The notes beneath the pieces are model-generated. The model had not been told where the DNA came from. It did not search any database and was given only the letters and a program-made list of their open reading frames with translations. 6,238 bases of DNA from Candidatus Heimdallarchaeota archaeon (lineage in GTDB: Archaea > Asgardarchaeota > Heimdallarchaeia > Heimdallarchaeales > Kariarchaeaceae): positions 1 to 6,238 of the forward strand of contig WAMJ01000091.1 of NCBI GenBank assembly GCA_015522385.1, given 5' to 3'. The translations under genes and the position numbers were made by a program. This document shows, piece by piece, positions 1 to 5,990 of the stretch. Position 1 is the stretch's first letter. Every line of letters starts with the position of its first letter.

Positions 1-428
1 CCTCGGGTGTGATGTCCACGACATATCCGTCTAACACTGTATCCGCAAATGCTGCAAGTGTCGATATCACGAACAGAACTCCGAGATACATTGAATTGAA
101 CTCGGTAAGGGTTGTGAAGTAGAGCCAGAGGGGTAGTGAGGTAATGCTGATCAGTAGTAAGTAGGGCTTCCTTCTTCCGTACTTCCCGAAAGCGAATCTG
201 TCTGAGATCACCCCGTAGATAATCTTGATGAGCCATGGAATACCTGCAAAGGCGACTGCGATGCCCGCAGTGTCCGTATCCACACCAATTACTCTGGTCA
301 CGTATAACGGTACTATTAGAAGTAGGGTTCCAAGACTGTATCCCTCTCCAAAGTAGAAAAAGACCTGAATTAATGGAAAGAACGATTTCCAGTTCTCCAG
401 TCTCATTTTTTCTAAGTCGTTCGGCATA
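1..428 (-). CDS. MFS transporter, N-terminal part (runs off the left edge)
   Basis: This is a membrane transporter of the major facilitator superfamily; the substrate is unknown. Reading from the ATG at 428 to the window edge gives 142 residues with no stop. The ATG is the first possible start, because an in-frame TAG sits two codons upstream (432-434). The protein has a short polar N-terminus ending in ENWKSFFPL, then hydrophobic helices. The loop after helix 2 carries an MFS motif A variant (YGVISDRF followed by KYGRRKPYLL). Helix 4 ends in A-D-T-V-L-D-G-Y-V-V-D-I-T-P-E, resembling the Asp-rich helix-4 signature of the BT1/PucC/AmpG-like MFS branch. That resemblance is family knowledge and not a firm subfamily call. 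It diverges from the 981 gene across a long AT-rich spacer. The C-terminal two thirds lie outside the window. Confidence 0.85.
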
Positions 429-449
429 TTCTAGTGTAATTTGTGAATT

Positions 450-457
450 TCAAAAAG
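450..457 (-). promoter_or_regulatory. Weak TATA-like element for the MFS gene starting at 428
   Basis: On the minus strand the sequence is TTTTTGAA, centred 25.5 nt before the ATG at 428. This is the same spacing as clearer promoters in this window. The sequence itself is a poor TATA match, so the call rests mainly on position. Confidence 0.3.
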
Positions 458-555
458 CTTCCTTGCAAATAGCGAAAATACCTATTTTCTTCAATCATTT
501 TCAACCTTTCCCGTATGGATTATGTGCTAAGGAGTGTTGACTTAGTTTGCTAGAC

Positions 556-567
556 ATATTCATCTGT
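556..567 (+). repeat. 12-bp direct repeat, copy 1
   Basis: ATATTCATCTGT occurs here and again at 733-744 in the same orientation, 177 bp apart, both inside the AT-rich intergenic region. A related partial copy (TGTTCATCCGT) follows directly at 568. It could be a regulator site or chance in biased sequence. Confidence 0.35.
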
Positions 568-732
568 CTGTTCATCCGTATTTTTGATATGGTGACATGT
601 TCGGAACCTCTTGTATTATGTTTGTACCCGTCCAGATTCGATATCCCGTTATTTCATACGCTATAATAGGAAGATATAATTCTAAAAATAAATCATCCAT
701 GTTTATTGTATATGTCCTTCATTAATATTATA

Positions 733-744
733 ATATTCATCTGT
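733..744 (+). repeat. 12-bp direct repeat, copy 2
   Basis: This is a perfect second copy of ATATTCATCTGT (first copy 556-567). It overlaps the right arm of the AT-only palindrome at 724-737. Function unknown. Confidence 0.35.
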
Positions 745-951
745 TATTATCTCTGATGAATTGTTCTATAGCATGTAGCAAAGTTATAATTATAGTTTAC
801 TGGAGGTTTGCAATTCGATATTCAATAGGTATGACAACCTATCCAGTCAAAGGAAGATACTTTCATTACAAATCAATAATTCATACATTGATACAGCTTT
901 CATCTATTCAATGGTTACTCTTGAACAATTATTGTATACCTCAAAAAAGAG

Positions 952-959
952 TTATTAAA
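952..959 (+). promoter_or_regulatory. TATA box for the pseudo-GTPase/LRR gene
   Basis: TTATTAAA is preceded by a purine-rich A-tract (AAAAAAGAG) that would serve as a BRE. Its centre lies 25.5 nt before the ATG at 981, so transcription is predicted to start at or next to that ATG. The same octamer stands before the 2245 gene. The element supports the ATG at 981 over an earlier in-frame ATG at 756 or 831. Confidence 0.6.
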
Positions 960-980
960 CTATATAACTTGTTAGAAAGT

Positions 981-2195
981 ATGAGAGAACCGACAATCGT
1001 ATTCAAGGTTCTCCACCTCTCTAACGAAAGTCCAACAGAGTTGCTCAAGCTTCTAGGCACGATTGGATTTTCCAAGAGTTATTTCAACACGGTGGGCGTT
1101 GATTGTACCTACTCTAAAGGACAGTACCTCTCGGTGGAAATCTCTCTCTCAAACTGGGAAGTGAGTCCCAACGAAAGGTTTCTCAGGGTCAGGAAGATGT
1201 TCTTCCAAGGGGCAACAATCGCGGTTCTCTTTGTTAAGGAAGGGGGTGTGAGCACTCGGGATATGTGGATCCAGTCATTGAACGAAGCGCAGTTAGATCT
1301 CTCATTAATCTTCGTGGTGTACTACAGGATCACACCCAATCAGTCTCTTTCAGAACTCACCCAGTATAGGGTCGCTGAGTTCTCTGTCAATGACGTTATG
1401 GGGCTCAAGGAAGTCAACCATGAGTTATATCGTCGTCTGTTCTACATCTCGGAATTCCGAGGTCTTGGGTATGGTGGTGAGGCCATCCGGGAGTACAAAC
1501 GGGGTGATGTCATAGACGCCGATGATGATTTATACAATGTGATCATTGAGAACTCGGAAGACATAGAGTATCTGGATGGGGCTTCTATATACACCGTGGT
1601 CAACTGTGAGGTATCCATTGACAAATTTCCAGATTCCATGGAGCATCTCTTTGCATACAAGAGCAAGATCTATGTAGAGGGAATGGTACATGAATCACTC
1701 CGAACTCTTAGGTTCAGAGGGTGTGACGTGCATTTCAGTGACGATACCTTTTCTGGATGTCCTATGACTGATCTCACAATAAGGGAGAGTGACATTAGCT
1801 TCGACCCTACCAAATTCAGGTTACCCTCATCCCTTGTGCGGCTTGAGATCAATGGGAACGAACTGATGGACTTTGATCCAGTGATCTTCAGTAGCTGTGA
1901 TCTGCTGGAGTCACTTTCTATAAATGCCAATGGCCTTGAGACAGTCCCTAAATTCCCCACGCTACCAGCAGTAACGGAACTCGATATCGGGGGAAACAAA
2001 TTCAATAAACTGATCCTGCGAGATATCCTCGGAAGCTTTCCCAAACTGGTAACGCTAAGAATAGAGGGAATTCCCTTGATGATAGACTTAACGGGATGCG
2101 AGGATCGTGAAATTACCATCTGGGCTACGAATACCTATGTGAAGTTTACGGGCACACCCTTAGAGCGCACCCGAATTAAATTCCCGAAAGTCTAA
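981..2195 (+). CDS. Degenerate Ras/Rab-like pseudo-GTPase fused to leucine-rich repeats
   Basis: The product has 404 residues. Residues 8-155 follow the Ras/Rab fold: F-K-V-L beta strand, then switch I as Y34-F-N-T37-V-G-V-D41, then W59-E-V-S-P-N-E-R-F67 aligned without gaps to Rab WDTAGQERF, then F-F-Q-G-A-T aligned to the Y-Y-R-G-A-H that follows it. All five nucleotide motifs are lost. The P-loop glycines are replaced and Lys-Ser becomes Glu20-Leu21. DxxG becomes Glu60..Pro63 and catalytic Gln becomes Asn64. NKxD becomes Tyr-Tyr-Arg-Ile (114-117) and SAK becomes Ser135-Val-Asn. GTP binding is therefore unlikely. After a linker, residues ~240-366 hold about five or six LxxLxI leucine-rich repeats with the asparagine ladder partly kept (N293, N317, N339). 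No signal peptide or membrane segment is seen. The start at 981 is chosen from the TATA spacing. Inference: a nucleotide-independent scaffold or regulator in the cytosol. Confidence 0.82.
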   Translation: MREPTIVFKVLHLSNESPTELLKLLGTIGFSKSYFNTVGVDCTYSKGQYLSVEISLSNWEVSPNERFLRVRKMFFQGATIAVLFVKEGGVSTRDMWIQSLNEAQLDLSLIFVVYYRITPNQSLSELTQYRVAEFSVNDVMGLKEVNHELYRRLFYISEFRGLGYGGEAIREYKRGDVIDADDDLYNVIIENSEDIEYLDGASIYTVVNCEVSIDKFPDSMEHLFAYKSKIYVEGMVHESLRTLRFRGCDVHFSDDTFSGCPMTDLTIRESDISFDPTKFRLPSSLVRLEINGNELMDFDPVIFSSCDLLESLSINANGLETVPKFPTLPAVTELDIGGNKFNKLILRDILGSFPKLVTLRIEGIPLMIDLTGCEDREITIWATNTYVKFTGTPLERTRIKFPKV

Positions 2196-2217
2196 GTTCG
2201 GATGTAGCTCGTAACTA

Positions 2218-2225
2218 TTATTAAA
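2218..2225 (+). promoter_or_regulatory. TATA box for the DUF4239 gene
   Basis: TTATTAAA, followed by C, is identical to the element before the 981 gene. Its centre is 23.5 nt before the GTG at 2245. It lies in the 49-bp gap after the pseudo-GTPase stop, so the DUF4239 gene need not depend on upstream transcription. Confidence 0.55.
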
Positions 2226-2244
2226 CCAGCAATCATGACTCCTT

Positions 2245-3018
2245 GTGGAAAAATCTGAAAAGAAGATCCTTGTCCGTGTATTCTCTGTCATCTTTACCTC
2301 TCTGGTCATAGAACTTTTCCTCTTCTATCCTGGGCAGAGCATATTGGTTCTATTGATAGAGATCCGTGCATCCGATGTTGTAGGAGCTATTGGGACAATA
2401 TACGCCTTAATATCAGCGTTCATCTTAAACAATGTCTGGTCGAATTTTAAGGAAGCAGAGCAGGCTGTTCGGGAGGAGAACGAGGCGATCATCAACATCT
2501 GGAATTCTGCGGACTACTTTGACGACCTGAAGGAGTCCAGCAAGATGGAGAAGGCTCTTGTCGACTACATCGAGTACGTGCAAAAGAATGAGCTTAGCCA
2601 CGAGTTTAGAATGTATTCCATCCTCCCTTGCAAGGACTTCCTGAACATCCAGCATGTCATCGACTCTACATCTGTGGAGACAAAGAGGGATGAAATCGTC
2701 TTTGCCTCTATCATCTCCACCTACGAGTCACTGTCACGAGCCCGTAACAAGCGGATCAGCAGACTTGCATCCGACATGCCCATGTTCCTTAAGATATTCT
2801 ATGTCTCCGCGTCGATCATTCTCTGGGGAGGATTCGCATTTGAGGGATTCGAGAGCCCAGTATTGTACCTCCTAGTCAATCTCGGGATCACGATAATAAT
2901 TGTGCTCAATTACTACCTAATTGAGGACTTTGACAAACCACTGGATGGATTCATCAGGGTAAATTTCGACGGATACACTGCGAGCAAGAACTACATTATA
3001 GAAGCGAAGCACAGCTAG
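2245..3018 (+). CDS. DUF4239 (bestrophin-like) membrane protein
   Basis: The product has 257 residues and begins at GTG; an in-frame TGA at 2236 leaves no earlier start. Predicted membrane helices are at about 9-28, 45-64, 179-199 and 205-225. A long charged cytosolic segment (65-178) separates the two helix pairs. The sequence after helix 2, VWSNFKEAEQAVREENEAI, and the tail after helix 4, D-F-D-K-P-L-D-G-F-I, match the layout of DUF4239. There an aligned Asp-[KR]-Pro-[FL]-x-Gly follows the last helix. DUF4239 proteins are distantly related in layout to bestrophin anion channels, but no substrate is established for them, so channel activity is only a possibility. The preceding gene encodes the pseudo-GTPase/LRR protein, 49 bp away on the same strand. 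Each has its own TATA element, so co-function is not implied. Confidence 0.75.
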   Translation: MEKSEKKILVRVFSVIFTSLVIELFLFYPGQSILVLLIEIRASDVVGAIGTIYALISAFILNNVWSNFKEAEQAVREENEAIINIWNSADYFDDLKESSKMEKALVDYIEYVQKNELSHEFRMYSILPCKDFLNIQHVIDSTSVETKRDEIVFASIISTYESLSRARNKRISRLASDMPMFLKIFYVSASIILWGGFAFEGFESPVLYLLVNLGITIIIVLNYYLIEDFDKPLDGFIRVNFDGYTASKNYIIEAKHS

Positions 3019-3029
3019 TGCGCGATGCA

Positions 3030-3037
3030 TTAAAATA
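3030..3037 (+). promoter_or_regulatory. TATA box for the HAD hydrolase gene
   Basis: TTAAAATA is centred 25.5 nt before the ATG at 3059, inside the 40-bp gap after the DUF4239 stop. The spacing favours the ATG at 3059 over the TTG two codons upstream at 3053. Confidence 0.55.
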
Positions 3038-3058
3038 GCTGGAAACCTTGGATTGAGT

Positions 3059-3658
3059 ATGATAAAGGCACTGCTGCTGGATTACGACGGAGTGATCAGA
3101 GAGATTGATGTCGAGAGGACTTCCGAGGTGATCCGAACCATAGGGATGGAGATGGATGAGTTTTTCGAGATCGTCTTTGGTAATGAGGACATAAAGGATC
3201 TGATCAGGGGAAAACTATCGAGCTCCGACTGGTGGGGGATCGTCCAAGAACAGAATCCTCGTCTGAAGGGTGTGGGTGCAGATTTTCTGTGGAAGGAGGT
3301 CTTCAAGTACCCGCTTATTAACAAGGAGGTGTTGGACATCGTTCGAGAATACGAAGGGAAGCTGAAGACTGGAATCCTCACCAACGCCATGAGGGAGTCT
3401 GTCCCGGTGATCCTAGAAGAGACGAGAGGGTACACCTTTGACCACATCCTCCCAACTGCAATGCTGGGGCACATCAAACCCGAACCCGAAGCCTATCTAA
3501 AGGCCCTTGATATTCTTGACGTCCAAGCAGAAGAGTGCCTGTTTATAGATGACAAGCTTCGCAACGTTGAAGGTGCAAGAGCTGTCGGTATGAGGGCTCA
3601 TGTCTTTGAGAACGCAGGGCAGATTCGTACTCTTCTCAAGAGGTTTTCTCTGGTGTGA
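3059..3658 (+). CDS. HAD-superfamily hydrolase (subfamily IA type)
   Basis: This is a soluble cytosolic phosphohydrolase or related enzyme of 199 residues, the usual length for HAD subfamily IA. All four HAD motifs are present. Motif I is L-D8-Y-D10-G-V, with Asp8 the expected nucleophile and Asp10 the acid/base. Motif II is G-I-L-T108-N-A. Motif III is Lys140 in G-H-I-K-P-E-P-E-A-Y. Motif IV is F-I-D164-D165, followed by N-V-E-G-A-R-A-V-G-M. A helical C1-type cap lies between about 14 and 85, with a Trp pair (DWWG) near 57-60. The layout resembles the YihX/epoxide-hydrolase-N-terminal-like branch, but the substrate cannot be read from sequence. The ATG at 3059 is preferred because the TATA element is 25.5 nt upstream; TTG at 3053 is the alternative. 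Its last 23 bp overlap the 3' end of the convergent membrane-protein gene. Confidence 0.88.
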   Translation: MIKALLLDYDGVIREIDVERTSEVIRTIGMEMDEFFEIVFGNEDIKDLIRGKLSSSDWWGIVQEQNPRLKGVGADFLWKEVFKYPLINKEVLDIVREYEGKLKTGILTNAMRESVPVILEETRGYTFDHILPTAMLGHIKPEPEAYLKALDILDVQAEECLFIDDKLRNVEGARAVGMRAHVFENAGQIRTLLKRFSLV

Positions 3659-4274
3659 TAAAGGCAAAAATAAGCAGGGGTATCCATACAATGAACATCT
3701 TCATAGGGATCAACAAAACTGTTAGTGTCAAGCCCAAGTTGATCACTCCGTAGAGGACTATGGAAATCTTGGCTGTCATTTTGGGATGGAGGATCGCAAG
3801 ACCGATTGAAATTAGCATGAGGCCTATATTTGCGTAGAGTACTCCATTGGCCACATTCCCGAGACCTGATAGATCAATAGTAGCATCTGGGTTTACATTG
3901 TCCATGTCATAGAGGGGTATGAAATACTCTGATATTGGATTCGGAGGTATGATATCAAGAAGTACTCTGTAAGAGATCGCACCGCTGATGAAGTAGATGC
4001 ATCCGCCAATGATGAGGATATAGCTGAGGACCCTGTCCATCCGATTCACATCCTTTGCCAATTCGGCAACGCTCCACAAGGCTATCAAGAGGAAGATCAC
4101 AAGATCGAGTTGGAGCAATAGGGTGAAGAGTGGGATTTGAAGAAGATCTGGATTTCGCCCGGCTTGGTTTTCACTCATCGTCCACACCATTACTCCAGCT
4201 AGGAGTAAGGTCTGAAGGGCCCATACCTTCATTAGTACCGAGAATGCTTGTCTGTATGATATCTTGCTTTCCAC
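3636..4274 (-). CDS. Hypothetical six-helix membrane protein
   Basis: I do not recognise the family. Read from GTG at 4274 it has 212 residues. Likely membrane helices are at about 18-32, 46-68, 83-101, 142-162, 170-188 and 191-206. An extended polar loop (about 107-140) between helices 3 and 4 is rich in Pro, Asp and Asn. This loop could face the outside. The N-terminus is short and polar (ESKISYRQAF) with no cleavable signal. The frame stays open upstream to an ATG at 4403, but that would read through the promoter region and into the divergent zinc-ribbon gene. The TATTTATA-type element 25.5 nt before GTG supports 4274; the ATG at 4232 is a further alternative. It overlaps the HAD gene by 23 bp at its 3' end. 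The shared promoter region with the zinc-ribbon gene suggests possible co-regulation. Confidence 0.75.
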   Translation of the reverse strand: MESKISYRQAFSVLMKVWALQTLLLAGVMVWTMSENQAGRNPDLLQIPLFTLLLQLDLVIFLLIALWSVAELAKDVNRMDRVLSYILIIGGCIYFISGAISYRVLLDIIPPNPISEYFIPLYDMDNVNPDATIDLSGLGNVANGVLYANIGLMLISIGLAILHPKMTAKISIVLYGVINLGLTLTVLLIPMKMFIVWIPLLIFAFITPEKTS

Positions 4275-4295
4275 ATGGGAAACTAATCCATACGT

Positions 4296-4303
4296 AATAT
4301 AAA
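4296..4303 (-). promoter_or_regulatory. TATA box for the six-helix membrane protein gene
   Basis: On the minus strand the sequence is TTTATATT, centred 25.5 nt before the GTG at 4274. It is the strongest TATA match among the promoters in this window. It forms one half of a back-to-back promoter pair with the element at 4330-4337. Confidence 0.65.
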
Positions 4304-4334
4304 GATAGCGGGGTTCGGAAAGCGTTATCTTTAT
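4299..4334. repeat. 9-bp inverted repeat spanning the divergent promoters
   Basis: ATAAAGATA at 4299-4307 is mirrored exactly by TATCTTTAT at 4326-4334, with an 18-nt spacer. Each arm covers part of a TATA element and the bases just upstream of it (the BRE position). The symmetry may simply be two copies of the same BRE/TATA core facing outward, or it may be a regulator site controlling both genes. Confidence 0.5.
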
Positions 4335-4337
4335 TTC
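4330..4337 (+). promoter_or_regulatory. TATA-like element for the zinc-ribbon gene
   Basis: TTTATTTC, preceded by TATC, is centred 26.5 nt before the GTG at 4360. Its centre is only 34 bp from that of the opposing TATA box, so two transcription complexes bound at once would crowd each other. Confidence 0.5.
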
Positions 4338-4359
4338 CTCGTAGTACAATAATTTATCT

Positions 4360-4773
4360 GTGATCTTCTGCAATGAATGTGGATATAGAACAGGAATTGA
4401 CACCGTCTACTGTCCCATTTGTGGGACCAAGTTAGATCTGACAGAGGAGGTAGAAATCGAGCAGCTACCTGTTCCCGAGGAACTGGTGGTACCACCTTCC
4501 ATCCCACTTCCAGAGGATATGCCAGTTCCGGATCCAGTTCCCATTCCCGAACCGCTCCCTGTTCCCAAATCGTTGGAGATCCCTGAACCCATAAGCGTTT
4601 CACCAAGTATGACGCTTCCAGAATCACTAGAGGTCCCCGAGACCCTTGAGATTCCTGATGACCTGCCAGTTCCACCCCCGGTAGAGATCCCAAGCCCCCT
4701 CCCGGTACAACCTCCTCTGGATATTCCACCAATAAAGGTCAAACCTAGGTGGAGCCATCGGACTGGACACTAA
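4360..4773 (+). CDS. Zinc-ribbon protein with tandem proline-rich hexapeptides
   Basis: The product has 137 residues and starts with GTG; TATA spacing supports this start. Residues 3-22 form a short zinc ribbon with two CxxC knuckles (Cys4/Cys7 and Cys18/Cys21), a layout common at the N-terminus of archaeal proteins that also carry another domain. From residue 34 to 123 come 15 consecutive six-residue units of the form x-x-[LIVM]-x-[VIL]-P. Position 3 is hydrophobic in all 15, position 5 is Val, Ile or Leu in all 15, and position 6 is Pro in 13. Remaining positions are mostly Glu, Asp, Pro and Ser, so the tail is acidic. It ends in a basic segment (KVKPRWSHRTGH). No membrane helix is seen. 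The function is unknown; an extended spacer or binding rod is an inference. It diverges from the 3636-4274 gene, and its last 29 bp overlap the MFS gene on the other strand. Confidence 0.7.
   Translation: MIFCNECGYRTGIDTVYCPICGTKLDLTEEVEIEQLPVPEELVVPPSIPLPEDMPVPDPVPIPEPLPVPKSLEIPEPISVSPSMTLPESLEVPETLEIPDDLPVPPPVEIPSPLPVQPPLDIPPIKVKPRWSHRTGH
4459..4728 (+). repeat. 15 x 18-bp coding repeat (hexapeptide tract)
   Basis: This stretch encodes the 15 hexapeptide units of the zinc-ribbon protein (residues 34-123). Units such as EQLPVP, EPLPVP, ESLEVP, ETLEIP and DDLPVP show the period clearly. The DNA copies have diverged well beyond identity while the amino-acid pattern is kept. This indicates selection on the protein pattern rather than a recent slippage product. 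Confidence 0.75.
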
Positions 4774-5929
4774 TAAGTGAGGTCAGGGCGAGAACAGATA
4801 CTACCATCACATAGGTCACCATATAGACAAGACCCAGTTGCAAGAGGTATCCTGCAATAAGATTTCCGAAAAGTATGGAAAACCCAAATATCCCATGGAA
4901 GATGCCATAACCAGTAGGCTTGAACTCTTTAGAGATGTAGGCGGCAGGTAATGCCCTGATGTTCCCCTCGTTGAATCCATAGGCAATGCCAAAAGTGACA
5001 AATGACAGAATGAGGACCCAAATGTTGCTGAAATAGAGTAGGGATATGGCAACAGTGTAGATCGCGAAACCTAATCTTATCGTTTTGATCCTGCCAATCC
5101 TGTCGGAGAGCGCACCTGCCCCATAGGATGTGAGCGTATAGACTATATTGTAAAGGACATAGAGGGATACCCCCAGTGGTATCCCAGTCAAACCAAAAAG
5201 TTGTAAGTTCGAGGAAAGGAGTATCAAGAACATATAGGAGAGCAAGGAGAGACCATGAAGGGCGGTCACGAGATTGATCTTCCAATAACCCGGTAAAGCC
5301 CCATAGTCCAAAAATTCCCTAATTCCCCTCCTCTCGTGGTATTCGGTCTTGATCTCGGGATCTTTCACCATGAATATCGGAGTGAGGGCAAGGAATCCCA
5401 CCATGCCACTTATTACAATTATCGTCTGATTCGAAAGCAGGAGAACCGACACGAGGAACAAGGAAAGAAGTGATCCAATCACCGCACCGAACGAGTCTAG
5501 AGCTCTGTGAAAGCCAAAACTTCGTCCCACGTTATCTCGATGGGAACTCTCTGCTATGATCGCATCACGGGGTGCGGTCCTTATACCCTTTCCTGCTCTT
5601 TCGAACAACCTTAGCACCAGAAAGACTGGCCAGCTCTTGGCAAACGCCATGACAATCTTGAAAATTGCAGGGAGACCGTAGCCCCAGTACACGAATCTCT
5701 TCTTCCCGGCTCGAAATCTGTCCGCTAAATACCCCGAAAATGCCTTGAGAAAGGAGACAAACCCGTCTGTCACACCTGCTACTATACCTATGGCCACGCT
5801 TGATCCTCCCAATTCCAAGATAAAGTAGGGTAGGATTGCGAAATATATCTCAGAGCTCATGTCAGAAAGCATACTGACAATCCCGAGGAGGATGACATTA
5901 CGCGACAGACGAGCTGATCTGGTGTTCAC
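4745..5929 (-). CDS. MFS transporter, MJ1317-like
   Basis: This is a complete 394-residue major facilitator of the inner (cell) membrane, the normal length for 12 helices. Motif A after helix 2 reads G66-Y-L-A-D70-R71 followed by R-A-G-K-K-R. The second copy, in the C-terminal half, reads G272-A-L-S-D276-R277-I-G-R. The segment R107-L-F-E-R-A-G-K-G-I-R117-T-A-P-R121-D122-A and the later G-F-H141-R142-A-L-D145-S are the signature of the MJ1317-like MFS branch. This branch is found in bacteria and archaea and is often annotated as a drug or general efflux permease; its real substrate is generally unknown. Translation starts at GTG 5929, fixed by a TATA element 25.5 nt upstream. The 3' end overlaps the zinc-ribbon gene by 29 bp. 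It shares only the superfamily with the MFS gene at 1-428, whose sequence is clearly different. Confidence 0.9.
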   Translation of the reverse strand: MNTRSARLSRNVILLGIVSMLSDMSSEIYFAILPYFILELGGSSVAIGIVAGVTDGFVSFLKAFSGYLADRFRAGKKRFVYWGYGLPAIFKIVMAFAKSWPVFLVLRLFERAGKGIRTAPRDAIIAESSHRDNVGRSFGFHRALDSFGAVIGSLLSLFLVSVLLLSNQTIIVISGMVGFLALTPIFMVKDPEIKTEYHERRGIREFLDYGALPGYWKINLVTALHGLSLLSYMFLILLSSNLQLFGLTGIPLGVSLYVLYNIVYTLTSYGAGALSDRIGRIKTIRLGFAIYTVAISLLYFSNIWVLILSFVTFGIAYGFNEGNIRALPAAYISKEFKPTGYGIFHGIFGFSILFGNLIAGYLLQLGLVYMVTYVMVVSVLALTSLISVQSDGST

Positions 5930-5950
5930 GGAGTTGGAGAGGAGTCTATC

Positions 5951-5958
5951 CTAATAAA
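5951..5958 (-). promoter_or_regulatory. TATA box for the MJ1317-like MFS gene
   Basis: On the minus strand the sequence is TTTATTAG, centred 25.5 nt before the GTG at 5929. A near copy of the surrounding block (CCTAATAA on the plus strand) recurs at 5991-5998, 41 bp further upstream. It could be a second promoter or a regulator site. Confidence 0.6.
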
Positions 5959-5990
5959 TTCGAAGTATGTTACTGGGAGAATTGTAAGAA

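Larger units (their letters stand above)
429..951. other. AT-rich divergent intergenic region without a recognisable gene
   Basis: This stretch between the divergent MFS gene and the pseudo-GTPase gene is visibly richer in A and T than the flanking genes. I saw no tRNA-like fold, no rRNA and no convincing protein. It contains many TATA-like runs, a perfect 14-bp AT-only palindrome at 724-737, a 10-bp one at 785-794, and a 12-bp direct repeat listed separately. A reading frame in phase with the downstream gene stays open from 756, but its residues (many Ile, Tyr, Lys, Ser) look like translated AT-rich spacer. A role as a regulatory region is possible but not shown. Confidence 0.5.

Noticed and set aside
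235..540. Plus-strand open frame of 101 codons
   Set aside because: It lies mostly opposite the MFS gene at 1-428, which has clear membrane helices and motif A. The plus-strand translation has no protein-like pattern and runs into AT-rich spacer.
724..737. AT-only 14-bp palindrome as a transposon end or origin element
   Set aside because: No transposase, no paired inverted end and no origin-like repeats nearby; AT-only palindromes arise often in such sequence.
4275..4403. N-terminal extension of the six-helix membrane protein to ATG 4403
   Set aside because: It would cover both TATA elements and the 5' end of the divergent zinc-ribbon gene. The GTG at 4274 has a TATA box at the standard distance.
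4459..4728. CRISPR-like or other non-coding tandem array
   Set aside because: The 18-bp period has no spacers and no conserved nucleotide repeat; it is explained by the hexapeptide coding pattern.
4331..4732. Second minus-strand open frame across the hexapeptide tract
   Set aside because: Another shadow of the 18-bp repeat; there is no recognisable motif and no promoter at the proper distance.
4407..4742. Minus-strand open frame encoding Gly/Ser/Thr-rich repeats
   Set aside because: It is the complement of the hexapeptide tract: proline codons read backwards as glycine codons. The plus-strand frame has a zinc ribbon, a promoter and an exact protein-level period.
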